From positions 1,302,001-1,366,000 of the forward strand of contig JAHRBS010000004.1 of the NCBI GenBank assembly GCA_024305745.1: DNA of 64,000 nt, read 5' to 3'. Source of the DNA: Polyporus tsugae. Taxonomy: Eukaryota; Basidiomycota; Agaricomycetes; Polyporales; Polyporaceae. The notes below the pieces were generated by a model that was not told the origin of the DNA, searched no databases, and saw only the letters and a program-made list of their open reading frames with translations. Within the stretch, counting starts at the first letter, position 1; each line of letters begins with the position of its first letter. This document shows, piece by piece, positions 10,896 to 22,650 of the stretch. The translations under genes and the position numbers were made by a program.

Positions 10896-12510
10896 TGATA
10901 ACCAAGACCGACCTCAGTAGACTTCTGCCAAAGACGTTTGCCGAGAGCGAGGAACTCCTCGAAAATCATGGAGGAGGAGTCACTGAGACGCGATGCAGGG
11001 GATGAATAGACGGAAGGTAGGGGCTACGGTTTCCAAAATTTATATCCTGTGGGCATGGGGCTGACGTTGCAAGGAACTCGTGTTGCTCGAGCGGCCAGCC
11101 CATTAGAATGACGACTGGGTGATCTTCGAGCGATCGGCAAGTCAACCTTCAGGATAAACCTTGGAAATGAACCTGGATAAGCGATACATCTGTAGTTTTA
11201 GTGCACAACAATGCAATCCAGATCAGAGGGTATATGTACCTTGATGCAAACATTGCGGGTAGAATGGCCCTTTCTTGAACCTGCCATCTTGCAAGGTGCC
11301 GTCGATGGCGGATGTTCGCTGTTTCTCTCGTCTGGATCTCTCTTATGTTTATCGATAGGCATGTACGGCATTTACCAAAGTCCCAAAGTCTGAAACAAAA
11401 ATATTGACATCGCTGGACGACGAAGCATGTGGTTGGGAGCGAGGAGGGATCGGCGCCAAGTGTTGAGATCAGGCGTCTGTTCAAGCGATGCGATTTCCGT
11501 CCGGAAAAGGTAAGTAACGCAGGTTCTCCCGGTGTGGTTCAACCACCCGAACTTAAGCTTGGATGTGTTGCGGCAATATAGGTATAGGAGAAGAAATTTT
11601 TGAATAGCAATAACAGTACATGGCGTATCTGCCAGCCCTGTCCATGACCAAACGCTGGAGAGAGACGGTACTAAGCACACCGAGATCAGCGGGTTCACGG
11701 TAGCTTTCCCAAAACATAGATGCACAACACATCTGTACGTCTACGGCAAGATAACCCTGCCGAGGGGGAGTTAGACCCATGCCATGTCCTTGGGGCGCCT
11801 TGGCGTCCATAGGGTCTAACTACGCCAATGCTGCGGTATGTGGAAAGCTTTCACCATTCTGTGCCTGACCATAGTGCGGGGTGTGATCACTTTTGCTGTT
11901 TCCCACCACTCACGCCGAGAACTGCTTAGGTTTGGGAAATTTACCGGTGCGTGCGTATTACGATGCCGGCGCGGAACAGGTTTCATTCTCGTCTCATCTC
12001 TCCAACGACAGAACTTAGTAGATTCGCGATCGGCCCCATGTAGATTCTTCAACTTTACATAGTCTACGCAGCACATTTAGTCAAGAACGTCATGCGGAGT
12101 CGTCAAAGAGCGGAGATGAGGCCTGTGCAAAGAAATTGTGGGAATAGAAGAAGTTACCGGATACCGTGGGAGGAAGCGTCAATCCAAGGGAGTGCGGGGC
12201 AAAGAAGCTTGCGCAGCACAGATGACACAAGAGCATCGCCCTCGGGAGCATTGTAAAAAACTCTGGACGACATGCGAAAAAGTGTGCCGATTACCCCACT
12301 AGAGCTAAAGAAAGACTCGGGGGTATGACGTGCCCAGAGAGAAGTGAACCGCAGCAACCTTGGCATAGCCTTCGAGCCATTCAGCAGAACACATATAAGG
12401 ATGTTCGACGTCAGGACTCGGACTGACCAGACCGTAGAACCCAAGCACCTGAACTCTTCGAACAAGTCGACAACCGTCGCTTCCATACCCCGAACCACCT
12501 CCCATCCACC
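10896..12510. other. Divergent promoter region of kinase and AW copy C; no gene seen
   Basis: The region lies between two divergently transcribed genes. A TATAAG at 12394-12399 is 112 bases before the start of AW copy C. Open frames between 11149 and 12498 are short and show no domain or splice-linked chain. Confidence 0.4.
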
Positions 12511-13162
12511 ATGTACTCAGCATCCAGCATCAACTTGCCAGTCCCTGACTATCGGCCCACCGTGAGCTACCGCGCGTTTGACGCCTTCATATCGAACAAG
12601 ACTCACCGCCAGACCTCTAGAGCATCCAACATCCTGACAACTGTCGCTCGAAGTTGAAGAAATTCATCCGCCGGTTTGGTCAGCACTCCGCAGAGCACAG
12701 GGTAAGTGCCAACGATTCAACTCTGCACTACCATTTCAATGGCCCACTGAATGACATCGATGATAGGACATAGCTCACCTACAGGACTCCCGGGCCGCGA
12801 ATAGTTCCGTCAGCCTCGCAAAGAGCTTATCATCCTATGTAAGTTTCTGCCCTCCACACTCCGCATGACGGCGCACATGACTGAGAGATCGATCATAGGC
12901 GGCCGAAACGGCCGACAACGATGATATGGCTTGGAGCCGACCGTCTAGCAGGGCCACAACATCAAGGCCATCCCCTAGAGCGAAGCGCCACCGACTGAAG
13001 GCCGCCTCCCCGCAGGTATGATCACAACGAAGCCATTGTCTCATGACGCTGACGAACAATTTGAAGGACCAAGCCGAGATGCTTGACGACGAGAACTCCG
13101 CTTGGGCGCGACCATCCACGCACGACGACCGTCACGCGGGCTGGAGACCCTCTCATGCGTAG
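12511..13162 (+). CDS. Small AW-motif protein, copy C with two AW motifs (138 aa)
   Basis: Five exons, 12511-12561, 12621-12701, 12767-12838, 12899-13015 and 13067-13162, all in phase 0, give 138 codons. Exon 2 encodes a basic amphipathic stretch (CRSKLKKFIRRFGQHS). Exon 4 carries AAETADNDDMAWSRPSS and a basic tail. Exon 5 carries DQAEMLDDENSAWARPST and ends after a short tail. The two exons therefore encode two copies of the same acidic-Ala-Trp motif, and exon 4 has the same length (117 bases) as the last exon of copy A. Exons 2 and 3 (81 and 72 bases) match the lengths of exons 2 and 3 in copy B. No signal peptide, TM or catalytic motif is seen. Function is unknown. The first two exons show no clear sequence similarity to the other copies, so the 5' model is less certain than the 3' half. 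Confidence 0.68.
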
Positions 13163-13767
13163 TCCTTTCTAGCGCACATTAGCATTAGGACGGTCATCTT
13201 AGGAGCTCACTTAGTATCCGTTCATTGTGTGACATTGCCGACACGATTAGGACTCCAGAATACACTACGCTTGGACATTAGCTTCATTCCTTTCCTAATC
13301 ACGCACAGGTACTTACTAATCCGACACTGCTCGCTACTTTGGACTGGTAATAAAACTTGAAGCCACCTAAACCGATAGAAGTGGACGGTGGACAGCCGCC
13401 AGGGAGATGGCCTGAGATCGAACGAGTTCACACCAGACGGCACGAAGATAAGGTGAGATTCGCTGGGCTGCGGAGGGCTACTAGTAGGTTGGATGCGGTG
13501 CGCCAATAGGACAAAAGTGTGTCGTCAGTAGGGTAAAGTACTGGATATGAGGCGTAAAACGCACGCTTTGTTCGCCGTTCATGCCATTTGCATCCCAATA
13601 AAGCAAACAGATCGTGGGATCTTGAGGAACAGGAATGCCCCGACATTGCATACAAAATCCAGCTGAGATGATAGCATATGACCACAGATACTATCGTACA
13701 TAAATCCGCCAATGATCGGAGAGTGCAGCACCCAATCACAAACATCAGGAGTCCGCCAGGAAATAGC
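13163..13767. other. Convergent 3' region, no gene seen
   Basis: This separates the stop codons of AW copy C (plus) and the thiolase (minus). It contains only 3' flanks and short open frames. Confidence 0.45.
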
Positions 13768-15809
13768 TTACAGTTTTGCAAGCTGCAGGATATATGGGGA
13801 GTTCTTCTGTGCCTTGACTTTGTCGACGTCCTGGCGGGTGATTGGCCGGTACTCGTGACCATGGTTATAGCCAAGCCTGCCGCAGGATCGGCAGAAATAG
13901 GCACACCGGTAATCAGCCCCACATCCACGGGTAAATGAACGATAAGAATGGCCGCACCTCTTCCGCCCATCTTCGCCTCCTTCTTTGTAGAACTCAGGCC
14001 GGCGCAGCAGGCTGCACACGACTGCACCCCCCAGACCGATGTTATGAATAAGTCCGTACTTGCCACGCTTGTCTGGGACGTCGAAGAGGCCGGGTGCCTG
14101 CATCGGTCCAGCCCCTGCGATACGTGTTAGCGCATATAAGGTCCATACCAGCCGGAGCCCGTCTTACATTGGCGGAGTTGCACTGGTTGGTGCCATCCTA
14201 TCAGCGCAGGGGTGGAAGTGTGCATGAATGGAGGACGTACTTGCAATGTAAAAGTGCATGCCGAGACCCGTTGCTCCTAGCGGGTGACCCTTCGCCTCCA
14301 GTCCGCCGCTTGGGTTGACCACGTACTTGCCACCGTACTAGACCGTCGTGAGCTACTGACCGATTCTCAGGGGACAGGTCGAGACGCACCGTGTTATCTC
14401 CCCGCTCAACCATCTTGTGCGCCTGCCCATGCTCGCAGAGACCGAGCGCATCGTAAGTGAGAAGCTACGGAAAGCTAGTTAACATCCCTGAATACATGAT
14501 AAAGTGATTGACAATACATACCTCGTTCGCAGCGAAGCAGTCGTGGAGCTCAACAACGCCGACCTGATCCCGGCCCTCCCCTTCCTTGAAGCCCGCCTGA
14601 GCAAAGACCTCGTCGGCGCAGTTCTTGGACATAGTGTAACCGACGACGTTCATCGCACTCCTGCTTTCGAAAGTGGTTGGGTCATCAGTCGTCAGAGCCT
14701 GAGCAACAATCTCGATGGCTTGGTTCTCCAGGCTATGCTTGTGGACGAAGTCTTCGGACGCAACGATGCAACAAGCACCACCATCCTGGAAACTCAGGTA
14801 AGGAGACGTGCGAGTAAATAACTACGAACGTACGGAGGTGGGGCTGCACATGAACTTGGTCAACTGCTTCGTAATCTTGGGTGCAGCAAGGACTTGCTCA
14901 ACAGACCAGCCATCGCGGAACTGGGAATATGGGTTGTTGACAGAATGCTTGTGGTTTTTGCTCGCTGCGAGCGCATAACGTAGTGAGTAATTGACATCGG
15001 CCTTCATACATCCAATCTCACCAATCTGTGCAAGGTGATTGATGTTTCCGCCAAACTTGTCAAAGTACTCCTGACTGCCATTCGCAAACATCCGAGGAGC
15101 ACCTGGACCGTAGTTTTCTCCAGGGCTCAGCGTCTCCTCGAGTTGGATCGAAGCGGCCCCGAACACAGCCGTAGGTGGCTCTCTGTCTGGGAAGTTTGAG
15201 GCAAGGCTGCCGCGAGCCATGCGCTCGAACCCAAGAGCGAGCACGCAGTCGTACAAACCAGCCCTGACAAGAGTGTTTGCGTTGTACAATGCTGTGCTGC
15301 CGGTAGAACAGTTGTTATTCACGTTGGTGATTGGGATTCCGGTCATCCCGAGCTGGTACAATGCCCTCTGGAACGCTCGTCAGCATTTCGCCTCGCGTAC
15401 GAACACCAAAAGCATGCTTACCTGACCAGCAGTGGAGTCTCCATAGCAATAACCGACGAAGGCGGCCTGAACTTCGTCATAGGTGATGCCTATGTATGCG
15501 TCAGATAATTGCAACGCGAGGGCCCTGGAGTACGCTCATGTTTGACATACCAGCATCGAGGAGGGCCTTCGTCCCAGCTTCCAGACCCATCTGAAGTGTC
15601 GCCACATCAACATTTCATGCACCAGCATGCTGTCCTGGGAGCTGCGTGCTGCTCACCTCTTCCGTCGTCCTCAAGCCTCGAGGCTAGCATCAAGAGCATT
15701 CTACTTGAACACACGCAACGCTTAGACGAGCGTGCGGACATACCTTGGTAAACGCCGCGCACCCAACCCCCACAATGAAAGTCCTCTGTCCCTTCAAGTT
15801 CGATGACAT
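13768..15809 (-). CDS. SCP-x type thiolase with peroxisomal C-terminus (483 aa)
   Basis: Eleven exons: 15809-15744, 15683-15657, 15590-15551, 15489-15422, 15367-14834, 14785-14522, 14464-14390, 14337-14241, 14182-14168, 14114-13958 and 13876-13768. They total 1452 bases with consistent phases. The protein is the thiolase half of sterol-carrier-protein-x: nucleophile Cys in [22 protein letters not shown], and [14 protein letters not shown] with the catalytic His near the C-terminus. These enzymes cleave 3-ketoacyl-CoA, including branched chains, in peroxisomes. The last residues are LAKL, so the terminal AKL fits a PTS1 import signal. There is no SCP2 lipid-transfer domain. Two exons are tiny: 27 bases (PRGLRTTEE) and 15 bases (completing MQLRQW). 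The intron at 13877-13957 is 81 bases and in frame, so retention would insert 27 residues without a shift. It is divergent from LIP2 over 317 bases. Confidence 0.9.
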
Positions 15810-16126
15810 CTTGGAGCTGTAGCCAGTTTCAAAGGTTGCGGTGCGGATTCAGAACAACGAGATCATTCGTCATCAGCATGGTACATCGCATATAGTTCGC
15901 TTCACGGCTCAGTGAGAAGGCCGGAGACATTGGTGCATGATTCTCACCGCAGTCTGAGTAACTTCGCATAGAGGCTGAGCGCCCTTTGGTCACGAGTCAC
16001 GCCACGACGACGACGACAGGCGCCTCAAGAGTGTCACCACTCTGTCCTCCGCTGGTCTTCCCCAAGGTCTTCCCCTAGTCAGGTCTCGCAAATCCTACCC
16101 AGATCCTGCTCCCGCCGATCTTCGAC
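15810..16126. promoter_or_regulatory. Shared divergent promoter of thiolase and LIP2
   Basis: A 317-base gap lies between the two start codons of divergently transcribed genes. No clear TATA box is visible; CT-rich tracts precede the LIP2 start. Shared regulation is inferred from arrangement only. Confidence 0.5.
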
Positions 16127-16927
16127 ATGAGCCTTCCGCCTATATTCTATTACTGCTTCAAAACTCCTTTGCCTTACACGAAAGCCTTTTCGCTTCAGGA
16201 GCGCATCCATGCCCACCAGCTACTCACTCGGAAGACATCCCATAATCACCGAGACTACCTCCTCTTGCTCGAGCATCGGCCCGTGTACACTTTCGGAAGG
16301 CGACAGCTCGAGTCGTCTGAGGAGATCACGTCCGAAGCCACTCGTCTTACAGGTCTCGGCGCGGACTGCGTCTCGACGAAGCGTGGCGGCGAGACGACCT
16401 ACCATGGACCCGGCCAAGTCGTCGGATACCCCCTCTTAGATCTCGGCCGCACATCTCCACCCATGGGCATCCGTGAATACATCTGCAGGCTACAAAAGAC
16501 GCTCGAAGCACACCTACTAGAGGCGCATGGCATTCAGCACACTCCCAGCGACCACACGGGAGTGTTCCTCGATCCCCACACGAAGGTCGCGAGCATTGGC
16601 GTACAAGTCCGACACAGGCTCACGACGCATGGCTTCGCCATGAACATCACTGACGAGCCCCTAGCCTGGTTCGACAAGGTGGTCGCTTGCGGCCTCACGG
16701 ATGTCAAGGCCGGCAGCATCGCGAAAATTTCGAGCACCGGAGGAAGCCCGAGTTCGATTTACGTCGCTGCTGAGCTGCCGGGGCTCATTGCTAGGTTCGG
16801 ACGGATAACGGGGCGGGAGTTGGTCGAATTAGATGTCTCTGCGCGTGGGGAGGTCGAGGAAGCAATCAAAGCTACTGAGCAGGATGCAGTGGAGATGGGT
16901 CCTTGGCCTCGTATACCAGTTCCTTGA
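16127..16927 (+). CDS. LIP2: Octanoyl (lipoyl) transferase, LipB family (266 aa)
   Basis: A single exon of 266 codons. The enzyme moves octanoate from acyl carrier protein to lipoyl domains of mitochondrial 2-oxoacid dehydrogenases and glycine cleavage H protein, the first step of lipoate synthesis. Diagnostic motifs are present: RGGETTYHGPGQVVGYPLLDL, the Lys in TKVASIGVQVRH, GFAMNI, and the catalytic Cys in VVACGLTDVKAGSIAK. Length fits the family. The ATG follows a pyrimidine-rich leader and no earlier in-frame Met exists nearby. The N-terminus has little positive charge, so a mitochondrial presequence is not obvious although the pathway is mitochondrial. Confidence 0.93.
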   Translation: MSLPPIFYYCFKTPLPYTKAFSLQERIHAHQLLTRKTSHNHRDYLLLLEHRPVYTFGRRQLESSEEITSEATRLTGLGADCVSTKRGGETTYHGPGQVVGYPLLDLGRTSPPMGIREYICRLQKTLEAHLLEAHGIQHTPSDHTGVFLDPHTKVASIGVQVRHRLTTHGFAMNITDEPLAWFDKVVACGLTDVKAGSIAKISSTGGSPSSIYVAAELPGLIARFGRITGRELVELDVSARGEVEEAIKATEQDAVEMGPWPRIPVP

Positions 16928-18375
16928 CCACGCATGCCATGCGCTGGTAATGGACTGAGAGGCCAAACTTTCATAGTGCGTATTTGCGAGCATTACCAGC
17001 TTCACCGGCGGTAAATCCTACCTTGCGTTCATCTGCTAAATGATCCTTGTTTTTGCTGTCAAGTTGCCTGCCTAATACCGCACTGTCACTTATAAGTGCT
17101 ACAGCAGGTTGATACAACCCCTTCGAAACCACAGCAAAGGTTCGACCCGGTGCTGCGAACGTCGCGCGTCCTTGCATACAGCAGTACATATCCGACGTGC
17201 CGGGACGCGCGACGTCCTGCAGGCGGGTGCCCAGCTTTCGTGGATACGAGAGACCCTCAGGCTCCAATCAGGCTCTGCTCGCATGTGAACAGATGATCGC
17301 GGCCGTTCCCCTGGGTCTTGCGACCTCTCTGGGTGTGCCAACTAAATTTACTCTCCTACGGCGGTCCGTATCTCTCTCCCGCCATCACCTGGTTGAGGCG
17401 GCCGCCAGGCAGCCCAGAGGGGGCTGGAGGCAAACACTGCCCGCGGCCGCGTAATACTAACACCGCCAGCTCAGCTGTATGATGTTAAAGCCATCAGCGT
17501 TCACAGGTCTCGCGACACAGCAAATAAATCAATACATAATATAACATCTCCACAGGCAGGAGAGGTTTGGATGTGCACACGATTTCCAGCCCTTCTTCGG
17601 TGTTGGGACAGTGCTCGGGTAAGGCTTGGGACCAAAGTTGATTTCCTTACGAACGAAATACCCTTAGGCTTTTCCTGCGCAGGAATACCCATCGAGGAAC
17701 ACTCCCCCATAGAAGTTTACAATGCAGTAGCCGTTTCCCAAGCCTACTCGCGTCAGAGGAAACGCTGATTGTGTATATTTTGGACGTGCATCATTGTCTT
17801 TCCTTTGATCTTTAAGAGTGCGTCTCGTATTCTACCCGCTAGACCCTCAGGCTGTGTGGTTTCAGACCGTCCGCGTGTCGCCGGGGACGGGAGCTTCGCT
17901 TTTACTCAGGCGTCAGCTAGCGTGGCGTATCAATCAAGCGCTTGCGGGGAAACAGTTGCCGTCGGTCAAAGCCACTCCGACTTGTGCGTTTTGACGTTGG
18001 AGTTGGAACAGAGTTCTGCCGTCTCAACGAGACGCCTTGTATCGCACATGTCGCATGGGTTTCCCCACTCACTGCTGCGAGGTCCCCACGTACTGCAATG
18101 TCAAGTGGATAGCCATTGATCGTTGTTAAGTGCGCAAAGCCCTTTGACTGTGCGCGATACGCCAAACCGCCGACAATTCGTCACAATGGATGATCCGTCT
18201 TTTCGTCGGCCTGTGCGTCCGCGTCATGGCCGAGCGCTGGGACATCACAAAAGATGATCATTCGGATACACTCGTATATAAGGAGGGATGAACTGACTGT
18301 GTTTCTTCAGATCCTGTGGATTTCACCCCGACGCTCACTCACGTTTCCCTCTCTTCCCTTTATCTTATTCTCGTC
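16928..18375. other. 1.4 kb intergenic stretch, promoter of GH16 gene at its end
   Basis: No coding exon is recognised between LIP2 and the GH16 gene. Open frames are short and unlinked. The final 100 bases contain the core promoter of the GH16 gene. Confidence 0.45.
18275..18282 (+). promoter_or_regulatory. TATA box of GH16 gene
   Basis: TATATAAG lies 94 bases upstream of the ATG at 18376 and is followed by a CT-rich leader, the usual layout for a highly expressed basidiomycete secreted-enzyme gene. Confidence 0.7.
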
Positions 18376-19778
18376 ATGCGTTCTACAGCTGTGCTGTTCG
18401 CTGTCTCTGCCCTCGTTTCTTCTGCTCTGGGAGTTACTTACCCCAAGAAGGATTCCTTTGTCGGCAAGGATTTCTTGACCGGCTTCAGCCATGAAGCGAT
18501 CGCTGACCCCACCCACGGTCGGGTGTAAGTACAGGTCTTGCTTCGCTACGCGGTTCATTGCTCACTGAAATCTTCCACTAGAAACTATGTCGACCAAGCC
18601 ACCGCGCTCCAGACCAACCTCACGTTTGCGACGGATGACACGTTTGTCATGCGCGCAGATGACTTCAACACCCTCACCCCTACCGGCCCTGGACGTAACT
18701 CTGTCCGTATCAAGAGTAACAACCAGTATGGCGCGAACCATGTCTCTGTCTTCGACATCCGCCACATGCCACAAGGTTGCGGTACCTGGCCCGCGGCCTG
18801 GGAAGTCAACGAGGCGACCTGGCCCAACACCGGCGAGGTCGATATTCTCGAGGGCACGAACGACATCGAGCCCAACCAGTCGACGCTTCACACCAGCGCC
18901 AACTGCGCACAGCCCGGCGGCCTGACGATGAACGGGTAAGTGTACCTTTTGCACAGTATTTGAGTTTCTACTGCGCCCGTACTGATGGCGCTCGCTCGTG
19001 CAATAGAAAAGCTGTCTCGAACAACTGCGACGTCGCTGCCAACGGTAATGCTGGCTGTGGTGTCCAGGCCACCGCTCCTACGAGCTACGGCAAGTCGTTC
19101 AACGCGGCCGGCGGAGGGTTCTATGCGATGGAGCGCACGAGCACGTTCATCAAGGTCTGGTTCTGGAGCAGGAACGACCCCACGGTCCCTACGGATGTCA
19201 AGACTGCCGGTGCTTCTGTCAACACCGACACATGGGTGAGTAGCCGAATTCCGTATCCAGCACTGCGGACCAGCAGCGCAACGTATTAGACTCGCGCCTT
19301 CGTCCCCTGCGCCGCGGTCGCAACCACTGCCAGTGGCGGGGATGAAACTCGGGGGGATTGACGCGCTCTGTTCCGTGTTACTCCCTGCGGGTTGCTGATA
19401 TCACACGTTATCTCCACAGGGTACCCCCACCGCGCTCTTCGTCAACAACCAGTGCGACATCCCCAGCCACTTCGGCGCGCACAACATCATCATCAACTTG
19501 ACGTTCTGTAAGCCTCTACGACACCCCTTTATTGGATCATAAGTGATGCTGACCGTTGCCCTGCTAGGCGGCGACTGGGCTGGCATCCCCCAGTTCTTCA
19601 ACACCCTCGGTGGCTGCCCAGGTGACTGCAACAGTGCGTTATCTCTCCATCTTGCTTCTGGAGATGGGATACTGATCTGGGACCACTCATTGTAATAGCC
19701 TTCGTCAACCAGAACCCCAAGGCGTTCTCCGACGCGTTCTGGGACATCGCTGGTGTTCACGTCTACGAGTCGGCGTAA
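18376..19778 (+). CDS. Secreted GH16 endo-beta-1,3(4)-glucanase-like protein (321 aa)
   Basis: Six exons, 18376-18524, 18582-18935, 19007-19235, 19420-19507, 19568-19633 and 19699-19778, total 966 bases. The product starts with a signal peptide (MRSTAVLFAVSALVSSALG). The GH16 catalytic motif is GEVDILEGTND, giving the E-x-D-x-x-E nucleophile and acid/base pair, preceded by GTWPAAW and followed by conserved NNCDVAANGNAGCG and CGDWAG segments. Paired Cys residues suggest disulphides. It probably hydrolyses beta-1,3/1,6 or mixed-link glucans in the cell wall or medium. No carbohydrate-binding module or GPI/TM anchor is seen. The intron at 19236-19419 is unusually long (184 bases) for this window. 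Confidence 0.92.
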
Positions 19779-20366
19779 GCTGCACGAACAAAGTGGGTGT
19801 TTTGCATCCCCATATTCAGACACGTCAGAGGCTGACGACACATTTCAACTACTAGTACTGTATAAACGCTGTGTCAAGGCCGTTAGAGAACTCAAGTATT
19901 CATACCACAGTCAGATGGCTGGACTTCCATCTGGCATGATGTACACACCCCGTTATACCTGTACGACAATACATGAGAGCTCGGGCTCCGTCTTGATGCT
20001 GAGAAACATCTCCACGGGTGCTTCAAACCTCTGCACGTTCTAGTATCGATACAGGGACTGGAACTCGGCTAACCCATACCCCTTGAAGTCCACTTCCATT
20101 GCATTCGGCCACCAATAGGCTTGTGATCAGGATGGCTTAGACTGTCTTTCCGAGAGGGAGCTTGCTTCAGACGCTAAAGAGCTTCTTGAAGGGGCTGACT
20201 GAAGTACAGTAACATGTGTCTATTGGATGAACCAAACATAGTCAAACATGGAGGGCATCCAGTGGAGAACAAGCGCCCAGACTACTTCAAGTCCAGACTC
20301 CACAGTCCGTTCTTCATCCTAACACTATATGCACTCACACTTAGATCTGACCACCACACCGCACCA
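19779..20366. other. Intergenic stretch, no gene seen
   Basis: It holds the 3' flank of the GH16 gene and the promoter of the reductase gene. A TATATG lies near 20327, about 40 bases before the chosen start at 20367. Confidence 0.45.
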
Positions 20367-21032
20367 ATGCATATCTTGATCCTTGGCGGCACTGGGCCCT
20401 GCGGAATCCAGCTGATCCAGCAATCGTTGGAAATGAACCACACGGTCGTCATATACGCTCGATCCCCCCAGAAACTCCCCGCTGACATCTCCTCCAACCC
20501 CTCCGTCACCCTCGTGGAAGGGGAGCTCACCGATGCGGAGAAGCTCGCGTCCGCTATGCAAGGTGTTCACGCCGTCCTCTCTGCCCTGGGACCCGCGGTG
20601 AAGAACGGACCCTTGCATCCCAACAACACCCCGCTCGCCCACGCGTACGCGCTCATCATAGAGGCGATGAAGGGACAGAGCGTCAAGCGTCTCATCGCGC
20701 TGGGCACGCCCAGCATGAAGGACGAGCACGACAAGTTCAGTCTGATCATGTCTGGGCTGGTCTTGGGCGTCGCGACGCTCGCCCATAACGCATACAAGGA
20801 CGTAGTCGCTATCGGAGAGACTATCCGAGCGGCCGACCCCCACGAGCTCGTGTGGACCATCGCGCGAGTGCCTATCCTGACTGGCTACGAGGATAGGTCC
20901 GTCATCGCTGGATACGTCGGAGACGGGAAGGTCGGGACTAGACTCGCTCGCCCAGCATTCGCGGCGTTCGTGCTGGGAGAGCTGGAGCAGAACGAGTGGT
21001 GTCATAAGGCACCTCTCATTTCTTCGCCATAG
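20367..21032 (+). CDS. NAD(P)-binding, NmrA/atypical SDR-like protein (221 aa)
   Basis: Single exon, 221 codons. The N-terminal Rossmann motif is HILILGGTGPCGIQLIQQSL with the GxxGxxG dinucleotide loop, followed by VVIYARSP (ribose/phosphate binding) and VHAVLSALGP. This is the layout of NAD(P)-binding atypical short-chain dehydrogenases such as NmrA/HSCARG-type or flavin-reductase-like proteins. No Tyr-x-x-x-Lys catalytic pair stands out, so it may be a redox sensor or an atypical reductase. The frame is open for 51 more codons upstream (from 20214), but the Rossmann strand starts exactly at this ATG (ACCAATG), so the shorter form is preferred. Confidence 0.82.
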   Translation: MHILILGGTGPCGIQLIQQSLEMNHTVVIYARSPQKLPADISSNPSVTLVEGELTDAEKLASAMQGVHAVLSALGPAVKNGPLHPNNTPLAHAYALIIEAMKGQSVKRLIALGTPSMKDEHDKFSLIMSGLVLGVATLAHNAYKDVVAIGETIRAADPHELVWTIARVPILTGYEDRSVIAGYVGDGKVGTRLARPAFAAFVLGELEQNEWCHKAPLISSP

Positions 21033-22650
21033 TAAGTTGTCTTGTCATGTGTTATCCGACAACGCAAAAGGGAGCTGACTTCGGCACAGGACTGAACGGA
21101 GCTGATATGGACTCACACCGGGCGAGGTTTTGTGCGTATTTTGCACACGGATGCGTCGGAATAGGCTAACTCACCGTGATGGATGCGCAGCTGCAGATAT
21201 CTGACAAGGTTAACTCTCGGACCTTTTCTTCGACGTATTAATGAAGTTCAACACAAGTGATCTGCAGATACTCGACGGAGGAAGGGCATACGGACGGGTG
21301 ACACCGCAGCTCCGGCTTCGTATCCGAGTCTGTTCTTCAAGATCCGATGCCATCTTTCCAGTGGTTAGAATCTGTTTCGTTCATTTTGCGTGGCCCTCAC
21401 GGATGGAATCACGGAGGTTGTTGATCGATACACCTTATATTGCCTCCTCCTGTGTGCTCTATCCGTGTTCAAGGACTCGTCTTCTGGCATTCCCACCATT
21501 TCCTTCCCGTTCCCGCCCATGAATGCATGAAGCCCTGAGGACGTCGAATGATGACCAAGTTGCCTGCCAGCCCAACAGCGCTTCAGTTATCCGAGTCTAT
21601 GCGCAACGGTGCGTCTGCGCGGGTAATTCACCGCGGCGCACGTTCACGACGCCGCTCCCCATTTGCATTCTCCGAATCAGGCTTACAGGCGGTGAGAACT
21701 CTCCCGTTGTCCCCAATTCATTCAGTAGTTCCTGGGAGAAGACTCATACACTTGCTGCAGGGGCGTACTCGTCATTCAGACGATCGGTCTTCCCATGCAA
21801 GCTTCCACTTCCATGGGTCTGGACGGATCCCGCCTCGACATCTTGGCCCGCGTGCTCTTCCGCTCCACGAAGCTCGTTCAAGAAGCCTTCTGGAGTCCTC
21901 ACCGCAACGCCATGACCGCCCCGCTCGCGGCAAGTGCGACTCGGAGTCGGCCAGCTCGGCCACGTCAAGATAAGGCCGTCACCAGAAAGGCAAGGACAAG
22001 GAAGTCGAAGACAGGAGCAAATGAATGCACTGTGGCCGCTATTGTCTAATTTGCAGTGAAACACGTGGACACTTCTCGGGGGTAGAGTGCACGAAGGGCC
22101 CGGGCCCCCGTCATGCAGTGTTAGTAGAATCACTAGACGAACGCCCCGACGTCCCCGTCTTGCGGCCCGCAGGTCCAGTCCCTGGTCGTCGGCTCTCCGT
22201 ACTCCCGCTCCCATGGTAATAGTGGGGGCATACAGTCGACGGGGGGTGTGTACTGTACGTACTTACCGTGTTTTCCAGCATGAGAGTCTCTGAACTGTCA
22301 CATGTATATGTCACATTGTGTGCTTGTGAATGTTCCGATGCAGGAGAGTAAGGCTTGCCAAAACGCTATGACCTTAGCTGACCAACTGCGCTACAATTAC
22401 TGGTGCCCTGAGAGCACTTCTACGAACCGTGATGTAAGATGGTACATCGCGAAGTTCGGAATGCTGGAAGGTCTGTTGAAAGCGGGAAGCGTTTCATGGC
22501 CCTTTGGCCGATGATGAGTCCAAACGATCGGAATATGACATGTATGATTGGAGGCAAGGTATAGATATACGGCACTGATTGTACACTGGAGAAAGGTCCC
22601 AACGCGCTGACGATGCTGGAATGTTGGCCAAAGAACGAATACAATCGGGC
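21033..22650. other. 1.6 kb intergenic stretch, no gene recognised
   Basis: Several overlapping open frames of 60-156 codons occur at 21500-22220 on both strands but none shows a domain or convincing splice chain. A small spliced gene cannot be excluded. Confidence 0.35.

Noticed and set aside
16928..18375. Short open frames between LIP2 and GH16 considered as a small gene
   Set aside because: No linked exons, motifs or start context were found.
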